A stretch of 64,000 nt of DNA from Rhizobium acidisoli (lineage in GTDB: Bacteria; Pseudomonadota; Alphaproteobacteria; Rhizobiales; Rhizobiaceae): positions 558,001 through 622,000 of the forward strand of contig NZ_CP035002.1 of assembly GCF_002531755.2 (NCBI RefSeq), read 5' to 3'. Within the stretch, counting starts at the first letter, position 1. Each line of letters begins with the position of its first letter. The position numbers and the translations under genes were made by a program. This document shows positions 9,908 to 19,078 of this stretch, piece by piece. The notes beneath the pieces are model-generated. The model did no database searches. It was not told where the DNA came from and saw only the letters and a program-made list of their open reading frames with translations.

Positions 9908-10966
9908 ATGTCAGTCGAAGACAAACAAAAGCCGCAACGAAACGATCGCGTGACGATCCGGACAGTGGCAACCCATGCAGGCGTCTCGGTCGCAGCGGTT
10001 TCCAAGGTGATGCGAAACGCCTACGGCGTCAGCGAAGCGCTGCGCGCCAGGGTGACCGACGCCATCGAGGCCCTCGGCTATAGGCCCTCGCGGGCAGCGC
10101 GGGGCCTGCGCGGCCGCAGTTTCACCATCGGCGTGCTGCTGATCGACATCCGCAATCCTTTCCTCCCGGAGGTGATCGCCGGCGTCAACGCGGTGCTGGC
10201 GCCTTCGCATTATCAGGCGATGATCGGCGTCAGCGATGCGCGCGTGCAACTGGAGACGTCGCTGATCGAATCGATGATCGACTACAAGATGGACGGCCTG
10301 ATCCTCGTTGCCCCGCGCTTGCCCTCGGAGATCATCGCAAGGTTCGCGGTGGAGATCCCGATCGTCGCGGTCGGTTATCACGATGCCGGCGCCACGGCCT
10401 TCGACACCGTCAATGCCGACGATCAGCGCGGAGCGGAGATCGCGGTGGAAGCGCTGCTCGCCTGCGGCTATCGCGACATCGAAATGCTCAGTCTCGGCGA
10501 GCGCGAGGGGCATGCGGTGTCGGTCGTCCGCCAGCGTGAGATCGGCTACCGCCGGGCGATGCAGCGCGGCGGGCTCGGCGCCTCCGCACCGATCGGCAAA
10601 ATTCCGATCGCCTCGCCGAAGCGGGAGGCCGCGATGCGAAAGTTCCTGTCGCGGAAGGACAGGCCGCGTGCCGTGTTCTGCTGGAGCGATCTCGACGCGA
10701 TCACGCTGCTGAGCCTGGCAATGGAGACGGGCGTGCGCGTGCCCGAGGACCTCGCGGTCATCGGATATGACAATTCGTCGACCGCAGCCCTCGGACTCGT
10801 CAATCTCGCAAGCATCGATCAGTCGGGCAGGGAACTCGGTCAGGTCGCAACCCGGACCCTCATTTCCAGAATAGAAGGCCGCACCGCCCCCGAGCATATT
10901 CTCCAGATACCGTCTCTGGTCAGCCGCGGCAGCCTTGAGCGCTCCGAAGGCACAAAACAGGGCTGA
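9908..10966 (+). CDS. LacI-family transcriptional regulator
   Basis: The 352-residue protein has an N-terminal helix-turn-helix (TIRTVATHAGVSVAAVSKVM, residues about 16-35) and a hinge (GYRPSRAARGL). A periplasmic-binding-protein-like effector domain follows (GVLLIDIRNPFLPEV and onward, with the late motif PEDLAVIGYDN). The frame is open from 9854, but ATG 9908 begins where the family usually begins. It is divergent from the truncated rhamnosidase, and the inverted repeat at 9779-9814 is its likely operator. A rhamnoside or related sugar is the likely effector (inference). With its target operon deleted it may now regulate only itself or distant genes. Confidence 0.88.
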   Translation: MSVEDKQKPQRNDRVTIRTVATHAGVSVAAVSKVMRNAYGVSEALRARVTDAIEALGYRPSRAARGLRGRSFTIGVLLIDIRNPFLPEVIAGVNAVLAPSHYQAMIGVSDARVQLETSLIESMIDYKMDGLILVAPRLPSEIIARFAVEIPIVAVGYHDAGATAFDTVNADDQRGAEIAVEALLACGYRDIEMLSLGEREGHAVSVVRQREIGYRRAMQRGGLGASAPIGKIPIASPKREAAMRKFLSRKDRPRAVFCWSDLDAITLLSLAMETGVRVPEDLAVIGYDNSSTAALGLVNLASIDQSGRELGQVATRTLISRIEGRTAPEHILQIPSLVSRGSLERSEGTKQG

Positions 10967-10997
10967 CGTTAAGACCGGCTCCGTCGGTCCGCTAAAA

Positions 10998-11064
10998 ATA
11001 TGATGCCGAAAAGTGTGACCGGTTTTCGGACGACATCATGTCTAACTTTTTAATTTAAAACAGG
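10998..11064. repeat. Rhizobial intergenic palindromic repeat, copy A
   Basis: The stem is nested: ATGATG (11000-11005) pairs with CATCAT (11034-11039), and CCGAAAA (11006-11012) pairs with TTTTCGG (11023-11029). The same element, diverged, occurs at 16856-16968. Such ATGATGCCGAAAAGT...CATCATG elements are common between rhizobial genes (recollection). It fills most of the gap before the M24 peptidase gene. Confidence 0.7.
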
Positions 11065-11073
11065 AAAACGAAC

Positions 11074-12216
11074 ATGTCGTGGCAGCACCCCGTACCCCGC
11101 ATCACCGAGGACGAACGGCAGATCCGCCTCGCCGGTCTTCGGGAAGCGATCGACGCCGAAGGGCTGGCCGGCGTGCTTCTCGGCCCGACCGAAAGCCTGC
11201 GCTATTTCACCGGCCTCGTCTGGCATCCGAGCGAAAGGTTCCTCGGCGCACTGGTCACGCCGACGGCCGTTTTCTACATCGTTCCCGGTTTCGAGCGCAG
11301 CCGTGTCGAAACGCTGCCGCATCTGCCGGGAGAAATCCTGGTCTGGGAAGAGGAGGAAAGCAGCGCCGCGCTCATCTCCCGTCTTATCGTGCAGGGCGGT
11401 AGGCTCGCCCTCGACGATGGCCTGCCGTTGTTCTTCTATCATGCGTTGGCAGCGGCGATGGGCGCCGACAGGCTTGCCGATGGCGGCCGGGTGATCCGCG
11501 GCCTGCGCCGCATCAAATCACCCGTGGAGATCGCGCTCATTCAATATGCGATGAACCTGACGCTCGAGGTCCACCGGCAGGTGCATGCGCTGCTGAAGCC
11601 GGGCATCAGCTCATCCGAGGTGGTCGATTTCATCGATCGCCGGCATCGCCAGGCCGACGCCGATGCCGGCTCGACTTTCTGCATCGTCTCCTTCGGCGCG
11701 GCGACCTCGCTTCCGCACGGCGCCGACGGCGATCAAATCCTTGGCGACGACGACGTCATTCTCGTCGATACCGGTTGCCGGATCGACGGTTATCATTCCG
11801 ATATCACCAGAACCTATATGCTGAACGGTGGCAACAGCGCCTTCGAGCGCGCCTGGTGGATCGAACGCGAGGCGCAACAGGCTGTCTTTGATGCCGCCCG
11901 CATCGGCGCCGCCTGCTCCAGCCTCGACGATGCCGCCCGCAAGGTGCTTGCCAAACATTCTCTTGGCCCCGACTACCGACTGCCGGGATTGCCGCATCGC
12001 GCCGGTCACGGCCTCGGGCTCGAGATCCACGAGGAGCCGTACGTCGTTCGCGGCAATCACACGCCGCTTGCCGCCGGCATGTGTTTTTCCAACGAGCCGA
12101 TGATCGTCTTTCCCGAAAAATTCGGGATCCGCCTGGAAGACCATATCTATATGACCGCCGAAGGACCGCGCTGGTTCACCAGGCCGGCGGCCGGGCCGAC
12201 CGAGCCATTCTCCTGA
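11074..12216 (+). CDS. M24-family metallopeptidase (Xaa-Pro aminopeptidase/prolidase-like)
   Basis: This is a 380-residue protein with an N-terminal creatinase/prolidase-like domain (residues 1 to about 150) and a C-terminal pita-bread domain. Metal ligands are visible in order: Asp in ILVDTGC, Asp in YHSDITRTY, His in HRAGHGLGLEIHEEP, Glu in FSNEPMI and Glu in GIRLEDHI. All five positions expected of an active dinuclear enzyme are therefore present. There is no signal peptide, so it is cytoplasmic. ATG 11074 has AACAGGAAAA upstream. Its link to the neighbouring sugar locus is unclear; it could cleave X-Pro dipeptides or a related amide. Confidence 0.88.
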   Translation: MSWQHPVPRITEDERQIRLAGLREAIDAEGLAGVLLGPTESLRYFTGLVWHPSERFLGALVTPTAVFYIVPGFERSRVETLPHLPGEILVWEEEESSAALISRLIVQGGRLALDDGLPLFFYHALAAAMGADRLADGGRVIRGLRRIKSPVEIALIQYAMNLTLEVHRQVHALLKPGISSSEVVDFIDRRHRQADADAGSTFCIVSFGAATSLPHGADGDQILGDDDVILVDTGCRIDGYHSDITRTYMLNGGNSAFERAWWIEREAQQAVFDAARIGAACSSLDDAARKVLAKHSLGPDYRLPGLPHRAGHGLGLEIHEEPYVVRGNHTPLAAGMCFSNEPMIVFPEKFGIRLEDHIYMTAEGPRWFTRPAAGPTEPFS

Positions 12217-12278
12217 GCGGACGGGATGAGAGACGCCCGCTCAGGTAGCTGCACCTTAACCGCGGATAGCAGGACGCG

Positions 12279-12299
12279 CAGGCGGCTTGTGGCCGCCTG
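12279..12299. terminator. Hairpin downstream of the M24 peptidase gene
   Basis: CAGGCGGC pairs perfectly with GCCGCCTG around a TTGTG loop. It lies between the convergent M24 peptidase and RND pump genes and may end transcription from both sides, although no T run follows. Confidence 0.45.
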
Positions 12300-12411
12300 C
12301 GGGGGAACACGTCCCGCGGTCTTGTTCCCGGGGGAGGGGAACGAGACCGAAGAGGGTGCCGTCGCCGGCCTTGCGCGGTGGGGCAGCGTCTGCCCCATCA
12401 CCTGTGGGGCA

Positions 12412-15400
12412 TCATCTCTGAGCTTGTCCCCGTTTCGAAATCTCAGGCTGGAAGGCGACCGCGGCGTGATCGTTGGACGCATGCGGTTTATCCCCGGCGA
12501 TGTCCTCGGCCAGTCCGATCCGACGCAGGGCGCGTTTGAGGATCTGTTCGAGATCGTCGACGAAAGTGAAGATGACGGGGATGACGATGAGGCTGAGTAG
12601 CGTCGACATCACCACGCCGCCGATCACCACGATCGCCATCGGCTGGCGGAAGCTGGAATCGCCGCCCATCAGGCTGAGTGCCGCCGGCAGCATGCCCGAG
12701 GCCATGGCGATCGTGGTCATGACGATCGGCCGTGCGCGCTTGTGGCAGGCATCCACCAAGGCGTCGAATCTCGACATGCCACGCTGACGCGACATGATCG
12801 CATATTCGATGAGCAGGATGGAGTTCTTCGTCACCACGCCCATCAGCATGAGCAGGCCGATGACAACAGGCATGGAGAAGCTCGTTCCGGTCACCACCAG
12901 CGGCACCAACGCGCCGCCGAGCGAGAGCGGCAGCGCCATCAGAAGCGTCAGCGGCTGGAGGAAATCGTGGAAGAGCAGCACCATGACCGCATAGATGCAG
13001 AACACGCCGATCGCCATCGCCAGCCCGAAACTCTGGAACAGCTCCGAACTGCGCTGAAGTTCGCCCTGGTTGACCAGGGTGACGCCCGAGGGCAGATGAC
13101 GAAGTGCCGGCAGCGCCTGCGCTTCGCGGTTGACGTCGCCGAGGATGCGGCCGTTGAGCTCGACGGAAAGGGTGACATTGCGCATCCGGTCGATCCGGTC
13201 GATCTCCGACGGGCTGCCCCCGATCCTCACATCGGCGATCGATCCGAGATCGACGTTGCCGTTGGTTCCCGCCACCCGCATGTTCTTGATGTCGTCCAGA
13301 TTGGTGCGCGCCTCGGGCGAGAAGCGGACGACGATCGGAATCTGCCGCTGAGGCAGGTTGAGCTTCGGGAGGTCGGCGGAATATTCGCCGTTGGTCGCCA
13401 CGCGCACGGCCTCGGCGATGGCGCTCGACGTGACCCCGAGTGCGGCGCTGCGCGCAAAGTCGGGCGTGATCTGGATCTCGGGCGCTTGCCTCGCTGCAGT
13501 CGATGTCACCGCTCCGATGCCCTGCAGTGAGCGGAGCTGCTCCTCGAGCGCCGTACTGGCGCTGTCGAGGACATTTGCATCGTCGCCAGCCAGCGTGATC
13601 TCGAGCTTCGTGCCATTGCCGCCGCCGCCGACCTCTACACGCACGCCGGGGAGGACGGAAAGCGCCTGCCGGATGTCGTTTTCGATTTCCGACTGCTTGC
13701 GATTGCGCTCGTCGATGGGCGGCAGCACGGCGACGATCGTCGCCGATCCGACATCGCTCGTGGTGCCGGCGTCGGGACCGCCGCCCGAGGACACCGAACC
13801 GACGGCGGAAAAGACATGGGTCACGTCGGGAAGCTTGCCGATGATATCTGCGGCCTTCCTGCTGGTGGCGTCGGTCTGCTCGATGGTGGCGCCCGGCTGC
13901 ATGGTCAGCGTGATCTGGGTCCGCGCGTCGTCGGACGCGGGCAGGAAGCCCGATTTCAACAGGGGAATAGTCGAAAGCGAGAGCGCGACGACGACGGCGG
14001 TGACGGCCACGGTCGTCTTCCTGCGGTGCATGGCGGCCTTCACGATTGATATATAGGCACGCATGATCCGGCCGTCCTTTTCCTCGGTCGGATGGGCCTT
14101 CATGAAATAGGCGGCCATCATCGGCGTCAGCAGGCGCGCGACCACGAGCGAGGCAAGCACGGCGACGGCAGCGGTGATGCCGAACTGGCGGAAAATAAGG
14201 CCCGGTATGCCGCTCATGAACGCCGTCGGCAGGAAGACCGAGACCAGCGTGAAGGTTGTTGCGATGACGGCAAGTCCGATCTCGTTGGCCGCTTCGAGGG
14301 CGGCATCGATCGGCCCCTTGCCCATCTGCAGGTGCCGGGCGATGTTCTCGATCTCGACGATGGCATCGTCGACGAGAATGCCGACCACGAGCGACAGCGC
14401 AAGCAGCGTGACGATATTCAGGCTGAAGTCGGCGAGATACATGACTAGGAAGGTCGGTATGACGGACAAGGGCAGCGCCACGGCCGAGAGGATCGTTGCC
14501 CGCCAGTCCCGGAGGAAAAGCCAGACGACGATGATCGCCAGGATCGCGCCTTCGTAGAGCATGTGCATCGAACCATCATAGTTGCCGATGATCGGGCCGA
14601 TCGTGCTGTAAGCCTCGTCGATCTCAACGTTGGAATGCTTGCCGGCGAACTCCCTGATCGCCTTGTCCACATCGGCGGCAACACCGCTGTCGGAAAATCC
14701 GTTCGAGCGCTTGATCTCGACCGCGATCACCGGCTTGCCGTCGAGATAGGCCATCGAGGAGCGCTCGGCGAAGCTGTCGCTGATGGATGCGACGTCGTCG
14801 AGGCGAACCTGCTGGCCGTTGGCGAGTGGGATTTTCAGCCCCTTCAGCGCCTCGACCGATGGCAGCGCGCCGAGCGTGCGCAAGGTCTGGCGGGTGCCGC
14901 CGATTTCGCCGAGGCCGCCCGACGTATCCGTTTGCACGGCCTTTAGCTGCGACGATACGGTGGCGGCGGTGACGCCGAGCGAGGCCATCGTCGCGGGATC
15001 GAGATCCACGTGCACCTCGCGGTCGATGCCGCCGATGCGGTTGACTTGCCCGACACCGGGCACCGAAAGCAGCGCCTTGGTCAGATCATTGTCGACGAAC
15101 CAGGAAAGCTCGGTCTCATTGAGAGCGGTCGAGCCGACGGCATAGGTGACCAGCGCGGAGCTCTGTACGGTGACCTTGGTGACGCTTGGTGATTCCATCT
15201 GCGCCGGCAGGTCGCCCTTGACACTGTCGACGGCATTGCGGACTTCGTTCAGGGCCGTTTCGCTGTCTTTTTCCAGCTTGAAGGAGACCTTGACCGAAAC
15301 GGTGCCGTCCGTGATCGTCGTGGTGATGTGATCGAGATAGCTGAGCGCGGCAAGACTGTCCTCGATGGTGCGGGCAACCTCGGTTTCGAGCTGCGTCGGC

Positions 15401-15564
15401 GCCGCGCCGTCGAGCGTCGCGGTGACGTTGATCGTGGGAAGATCCATGTCGGGGAAATTCTGGATCGGCAGCTGCTTGAAGGCCAAGAGCCCGCCGGCTG
15501 TCAGCATCACAAACAGCAATATCGCCGGTACGGGGTTGCGGATCGACCAGGCTGAGAAGTTCAT
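12412..15564 (-). CDS. RND-family efflux pump inner-membrane transporter (AcrB/MexF-like)
   Basis: At 1050 residues it has the normal length and layout of an HAE1-type pump. TM1 follows NFSAWSIRNPVPAILLFVML, a large periplasmic porter/docking loop ends near residue 330, TM2-6 include the proton-relay segment VVGILVDDAIVEIENIARH (paired Asp), and a second loop and the last six TM follow. It uses the proton gradient to drive export of drugs or other amphiphiles from the periplasm and inner membrane. The start overlaps the stop of the adaptor gene by one base (TGATG). The divergent two-component system and the outer-membrane channel at 19079 probably belong to the same module. The substrate is unknown. 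Confidence 0.92.
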   Translation of the reverse strand: MNFSAWSIRNPVPAILLFVMLTAGGLLAFKQLPIQNFPDMDLPTINVTATLDGAAPTQLETEVARTIEDSLAALSYLDHITTTITDGTVSVKVSFKLEKDSETALNEVRNAVDSVKGDLPAQMESPSVTKVTVQSSALVTYAVGSTALNETELSWFVDNDLTKALLSVPGVGQVNRIGGIDREVHVDLDPATMASLGVTAATVSSQLKAVQTDTSGGLGEIGGTRQTLRTLGALPSVEALKGLKIPLANGQQVRLDDVASISDSFAERSSMAYLDGKPVIAVEIKRSNGFSDSGVAADVDKAIREFAGKHSNVEIDEAYSTIGPIIGNYDGSMHMLYEGAILAIIVVWLFLRDWRATILSAVALPLSVIPTFLVMYLADFSLNIVTLLALSLVVGILVDDAIVEIENIARHLQMGKGPIDAALEAANEIGLAVIATTFTLVSVFLPTAFMSGIPGLIFRQFGITAAVAVLASLVVARLLTPMMAAYFMKAHPTEEKDGRIMRAYISIVKAAMHRRKTTVAVTAVVVALSLSTIPLLKSGFLPASDDARTQITLTMQPGATIEQTDATSRKAADIIGKLPDVTHVFSAVGSVSSGGGPDAGTTSDVGSATIVAVLPPIDERNRKQSEIENDIRQALSVLPGVRVEVGGGGNGTKLEITLAGDDANVLDSASTALEEQLRSLQGIGAVTSTAARQAPEIQITPDFARSAALGVTSSAIAEAVRVATNGEYSADLPKLNLPQRQIPIVVRFSPEARTNLDDIKNMRVAGTNGNVDLGSIADVRIGGSPSEIDRIDRMRNVTLSVELNGRILGDVNREAQALPALRHLPSGVTLVNQGELQRSSELFQSFGLAMAIGVFCIYAVMVLLFHDFLQPLTLLMALPLSLGGALVPLVVTGTSFSMPVVIGLLMLMGVVTKNSILLIEYAIMSRQRGMSRFDALVDACHKRARPIVMTTIAMASGMLPAALSLMGGDSSFRQPMAIVVIGGVVMSTLLSLIVIPVIFTFVDDLEQILKRALRRIGLAEDIAGDKPHASNDHAAVAFQPEISKRGQAQR

Positions 15565-16637
15565 CAGTTCGTCTCCGCAATCTTCACGAGGTCGTTGTCG
15601 GACAGGAACGCGCCACCCGAGTTCACCACTTTCGCCGATCGATCGATCCCCGAGACGATTTCAACCTCGCCATTGTTGCGGCGACCGGTTTCCACCCTGA
15701 CCTTTTTGACCCGCTGATCCTCACCTGAAGTGAAGAGGTAACTGATGCCGTCCCGGAACACGATCGCGGTCTCGGGAACGGTCAGCGCCGGCGACGTCTG
15801 CAATTCGATATTGCCGGTGACATAGAGACCGGTGCGCGGCCGGACGCCGGTGGGAAGCGCCACATAGACGATTGCCCGGCTGGTATCGGTGCTGACCGAA
15901 GGCCCGACAAGTCTCACCTTGCCGTCGATGACCTGGCCGTCCGGTCCGTTGATCCTGACGCTCAAGCCTTCGGAAATGCGCGGGAGGTAACGTGCCGACA
16001 CTTCGGCCTGCCATTCGACACGCTGCTGGCGAACCATGCGAAACAGCTCGGTGCCGGCGGAGACGACGGCGCCGAGATTGGCTGAACGCGACGTGATCAC
16101 GCCGTCGTCGACGGCCGTGATCGTCGTCTGCGCAAGCTTGATCTTTTCGCTGTCGAGCGCGGCTTCTTCGGATGCAAGACTTGCCGTTGCCGTCTGCTCA
16201 TCGGCCAGATATTCGACGATCTTCTCGTCGGAAAGCGCGCCGGAAGGTTGCAGCTGCCGCGCCCGGTCGGCATTGGCCTTGGCCTTCGACAGACTTGCCT
16301 TGGCGTTCTCGACGGCGGCCTCCTGCTTGCGAAGATCGGCGAGCACGCTCTCCTTCGAAAGCTGGACGAGCGTCTGTCCCTTCGTGACCACGGAGCCGAC
16401 GTCGACCAGGACATCGGTTATGCGCAGGCCGCCGGTTTCGGAGGCGATGATGGCTTCCTGCCAAGGCTTCAGCCAGCCGCTTGCCGGAACGGTCTCCGGC
16501 CAGTCCCGCTGCGCCGGTGTTGTCAGGGAGACGGTAAGAGCGGGTGCTGCCGCCTGTTCGGCCGCGGCATTGCGCAGGGGGAAGAAAAGCGCGGCCGCAA
16601 CGAGAGCGGCGGCGCCTAGCCTGAATGGTTTTCTCAA
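15564..16637 (-). CDS. RND efflux periplasmic adaptor (membrane fusion protein)
   Basis: The protein has 357 residues. The N-terminus MRKPFRLGAAALVAAALFF is a signal peptide with likely cleavage near AAAEQ. A split lipoyl/biotinyl domain frames a coiled-coil hairpin rich in Ala/Lys/Glu (about residues 90-150), followed by beta-barrel and membrane-proximal domains. It would bridge the RND pump encoded just downstream and an outer-membrane channel. No Cys for lipidation is evident, so it is anchored through interactions or an uncleaved signal. It is the first gene of the pump operon; the 347-base gap upstream holds the divergent promoters and a repeat. Confidence 0.9.
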   Translation of the reverse strand: MRKPFRLGAAALVAAALFFPLRNAAAEQAAAPALTVSLTTPAQRDWPETVPASGWLKPWQEAIIASETGGLRITDVLVDVGSVVTKGQTLVQLSKESVLADLRKQEAAVENAKASLSKAKANADRARQLQPSGALSDEKIVEYLADEQTATASLASEEAALDSEKIKLAQTTITAVDDGVITSRSANLGAVVSAGTELFRMVRQQRVEWQAEVSARYLPRISEGLSVRINGPDGQVIDGKVRLVGPSVSTDTSRAIVYVALPTGVRPRTGLYVTGNIELQTSPALTVPETAIVFRDGISYLFTSGEDQRVKKVRVETGRRNNGEVEIVSGIDRSAKVVNSGGAFLSDNDLVKIAETN

Positions 16638-16984
16638 CGATCACTCCTTGTGGTCAAAGGCATCGCTGCCTTTTCCCGATCCGCGATCAACTCGATGACG
16701 GATTGCGGCTCATGCACGGCAATCCGATCCCGGCTCGCGTCGATGTCATGGCAGGATAAGTAACGGGGCGAACGTTAAGTGCGGTCAAGTTAGTGTTAAG
16801 TTGGGTAAAACTTGGCCGCGCGAGCGTGCATGTGCTGTATGGCTGCCGGGATTCGAGCATGATGCCGAAAAGTATGGGCGGGTTTCTCAAGACATCATGC
16901 TCTAACTCTTATGTAGAACAGGATTCAGATTTGAGGCCGCCAACCCGACCTAAAATCATCCTGTTCTAATGACGGGCGAAGTGA
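16638..16984. other. Divergent intergenic region between the efflux operon and its two-component system
   Basis: This 347-base stretch has no gene. It must hold the promoters for the adaptor/pump operon (minus) and the response regulator gene (plus). Its right half is occupied by the mosaic palindromic repeat at 16856-16968. I see no convincing direct-repeat box for the response regulator. Confidence 0.6.
16856..16968. repeat. Rhizobial intergenic mosaic repeat, copy B (two palindromes)
   Basis: The first palindrome, GCATGATGCCGAAAAGTATG...CATCATGC (about 16858-16900), is a diverged copy of the element at 10998-11064. A second, TAGAACAGGAT (16914-16924) against ATCCTGTTCTA (16958-16968), is a perfect 11-bp inverted repeat. 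The element ends only 16 bases before the response regulator start, so its RNA stem could affect expression. Confidence 0.65.
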
Positions 16985-17671
16985 ATGAACAAGGTTCTCC
17001 TCATCGACGACGATGCCGAGCTGACGACGCTTCTGCAGGAATATCTGATCGAAGAAGGGTATGACGTCGTAACCGATACCGACGGTCGCGCTGCCATTGC
17101 CGCTGCCGCCGGCAATACGGTCGATATCATCGTGCTCGACATCATGATGCCCCGGATGAACGGGATCGAAGTTTTGCAGAGGATCCGGAAACTGAGCCAA
17201 GTCCCCGTTCTGATGCTGACCGCAAGAGGCGATGACGTGGACAGGATATCGGGTCTCAATCTCGGTGCCGACGATTATGTGCCGAAGCCATGTTCGCCGG
17301 GTGAATTGGCGGCGAGGCTACGCGCCATCCTGCGTCGCGCGGGGCAACCGGCAGCCGGCGCATCGACCGACACGATCAGGGCAGGGCAGCTGGTGATCCA
17401 CTCCGGTAGCAGAAATGCCGAATGGCGCGGCGAGACCTTGGAACTGACCGGCACCGAATTCAGCCTGCTCGAGGTTCTCGCCCGCAGCGCCGGCCAACTG
17501 GTGTCGAAGCAGGATATTTCAAAGCGGGCCTTCGGCAAGCCGCTCACGCCGTTCGACCGGCGTATCGACGTTCATATCAGCAGCGTTCGCCAGAAGCTCG
17601 GACTGCGGGAGGACGGACAATCCTGGATCCAGTCAGTCCGCGGTCAGGGCTATCAACTTCTCGTGGACTGA
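16985..17671 (+). CDS. OmpR-family response regulator (CpxR-like)
   Basis: This 228-residue protein has a receiver domain with the acidic pocket IDDD (residues 7-10), phospho-acceptor Asp52 in VLDIMMPRMNG, the Thr in LTARGDD and Lys in YVPKPCSPGEL. A winged-helix DNA-binding domain follows (residues about 130-225; TGTEFSLLEVLARSAGQLVSK). The stop is 2 bases before the histidine kinase start, so the two form one operon. Divergence from the RND operon and proximity to the outer-membrane channel make it the likely regulator of that efflux system (inference). Confidence 0.9.
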   Translation: MNKVLLIDDDAELTTLLQEYLIEEGYDVVTDTDGRAAIAAAAGNTVDIIVLDIMMPRMNGIEVLQRIRKLSQVPVLMLTARGDDVDRISGLNLGADDYVPKPCSPGELAARLRAILRRAGQPAAGASTDTIRAGQLVIHSGSRNAEWRGETLELTGTEFSLLEVLARSAGQLVSKQDISKRAFGKPLTPFDRRIDVHISSVRQKLGLREDGQSWIQSVRGQGYQLLVD

Positions 17672-17673
17672 CC

Positions 17674-18963
17674 ATGCCCCGGCTTTTCTGGAAATTCTTC
17701 AGGATCATCTGGCTGACGCTGGCGGCAAGCCTCGCTGTCATCATCCTGATCGTCAAACTGCTTCAGGCGGTTCCCTTCGCAGGCGAGCTCGAACAGGAGC
17801 GGCGGGTGCTGGTGCTGAACCTGACCGCAAATATTCTGGTTCAGGAGGGCGAAGACGCCGCTGCCCGTTTCGTCAGCACAAGCGAGAAGACGCAGCCGCT
17901 CGGCCTCAGCCTTTCGAAGCCTGCGGAAGCCGAAGCCTGCGCTGCGAAGAACACGGTGACCACCCGATCCGTGCTGAAGGATGGCGTCTGCTACCGGCTT
18001 TCCGTGTCGGCCCCGGCCAGTTCCATCTTCGACAATCTTGGTCCGTTCATGCCTTGGATCACCATCCTGATCGCCAGCACGATCGCAGCCGGCGCATTGG
18101 CGCGATACCTCATTCGCCCCGTCGTGCATCTGCGCGACGGCCTGAGCGCGCTTGCTCATGGCCGCTTCGATTTTCGCATTGGCGACAAAATGGCTGGCCG
18201 AAAGGATGAGGTGACGGCGCTTGCTTATGATTTCGATGCGAGCGCCGCCCGACTTCAGGAACTCCAGGATGCGCAGCAGAGGCTGTTCCACGACGTCTCC
18301 CATGAACTGCGTTCGCCTTTGTCACGCCTGCAGGCTGCTGTCGGCGTTCTCAGGCAAAGCCCGGCCAAACTCGGCGCCATGCTCGACCGTATGGACCGGG
18401 AGGTCGAACGGCTCGATACGCTGGTGGGCGAGGTTCTCACCCTCGCCAGGCTGACGGCAGGATCCGGCCGGCCGCTGAAGACGCAGACCCTCGACGTCAT
18501 CGAGCTGCTGAATGAAATCCTCGGCGATGCGGCATTCGAAGCCCAGGCCCGCGAGGTTGCGATCACGACGAGTGTCGACGGTATCTTCCGGGCCGAGGTC
18601 GAAGGCGAACTGATCTACAGGGCGCTCGAAAACGTCGTCCGCAACGCCGTCAAATATACGGCCGAACATTCGCGCATATCAGTATCCTGCGACGTAGGGT
18701 CCGACCGCCTTACGATCCGCGTTGGGGATCAGGGGCCGGGCGTCGGCCGTGACGAACTCGAACGTATCTTCCAGCCGTTTTCCCGCGGCAAAGACGCCGT
18801 GCCGAGAGGCGGATACGGCCTGGGTCTTGCCATCACCCGGCAGGCGATCGAGCGTCATGGCGGGCGCGTGCATGCCTCGCTGCCGGAGGCCGGCGGCCTG
18901 GCGATCACGCTGGAGCTTCCGAGGCGGCCGATGCCCTACGGTTCGGCCGGCGATGAAGCCTGA
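17674..18963 (+). CDS. Membrane sensor histidine kinase (CpxA-like)
   Basis: The 429-residue kinase has TM1 at about residues 10-30, a periplasmic sensor loop of about 90 residues containing two Cys (AEACAAKN and DGVCYRL), TM2 near 125-145 and a HAMP domain. The H-box is FHDVSHELRSPLSRLQ, and an ATPase domain has N-box ENVVRNAVKY and G-boxes GDQGPGVG and GYGLGLAI. The open frame extends back to 17422, but ATG 17674, directly after the response regulator stop, is the credible start. It would sense envelope conditions or the efflux substrate and phosphorylate the adjacent regulator. Confidence 0.9.
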   Translation: MPRLFWKFFRIIWLTLAASLAVIILIVKLLQAVPFAGELEQERRVLVLNLTANILVQEGEDAAARFVSTSEKTQPLGLSLSKPAEAEACAAKNTVTTRSVLKDGVCYRLSVSAPASSIFDNLGPFMPWITILIASTIAAGALARYLIRPVVHLRDGLSALAHGRFDFRIGDKMAGRKDEVTALAYDFDASAARLQELQDAQQRLFHDVSHELRSPLSRLQAAVGVLRQSPAKLGAMLDRMDREVERLDTLVGEVLTLARLTAGSGRPLKTQTLDVIELLNEILGDAAFEAQAREVAITTSVDGIFRAEVEGELIYRALENVVRNAVKYTAEHSRISVSCDVGSDRLTIRVGDQGPGVGRDELERIFQPFSRGKDAVPRGGYGLGLAITRQAIERHGGRVHASLPEAGGLAITLELPRRPMPYGSAGDEA

Positions 18964-19078
18964 TTTGGACCGCTCGACGGGAGGTGCCGGATTTTACCTA
19001 ACTTTACAGTTTCTTAACCGCCATTAACGCTGGTCTCGCTAAGCCTGAACCCACGATCCCGGTTCAGAAGGCTCGCCC

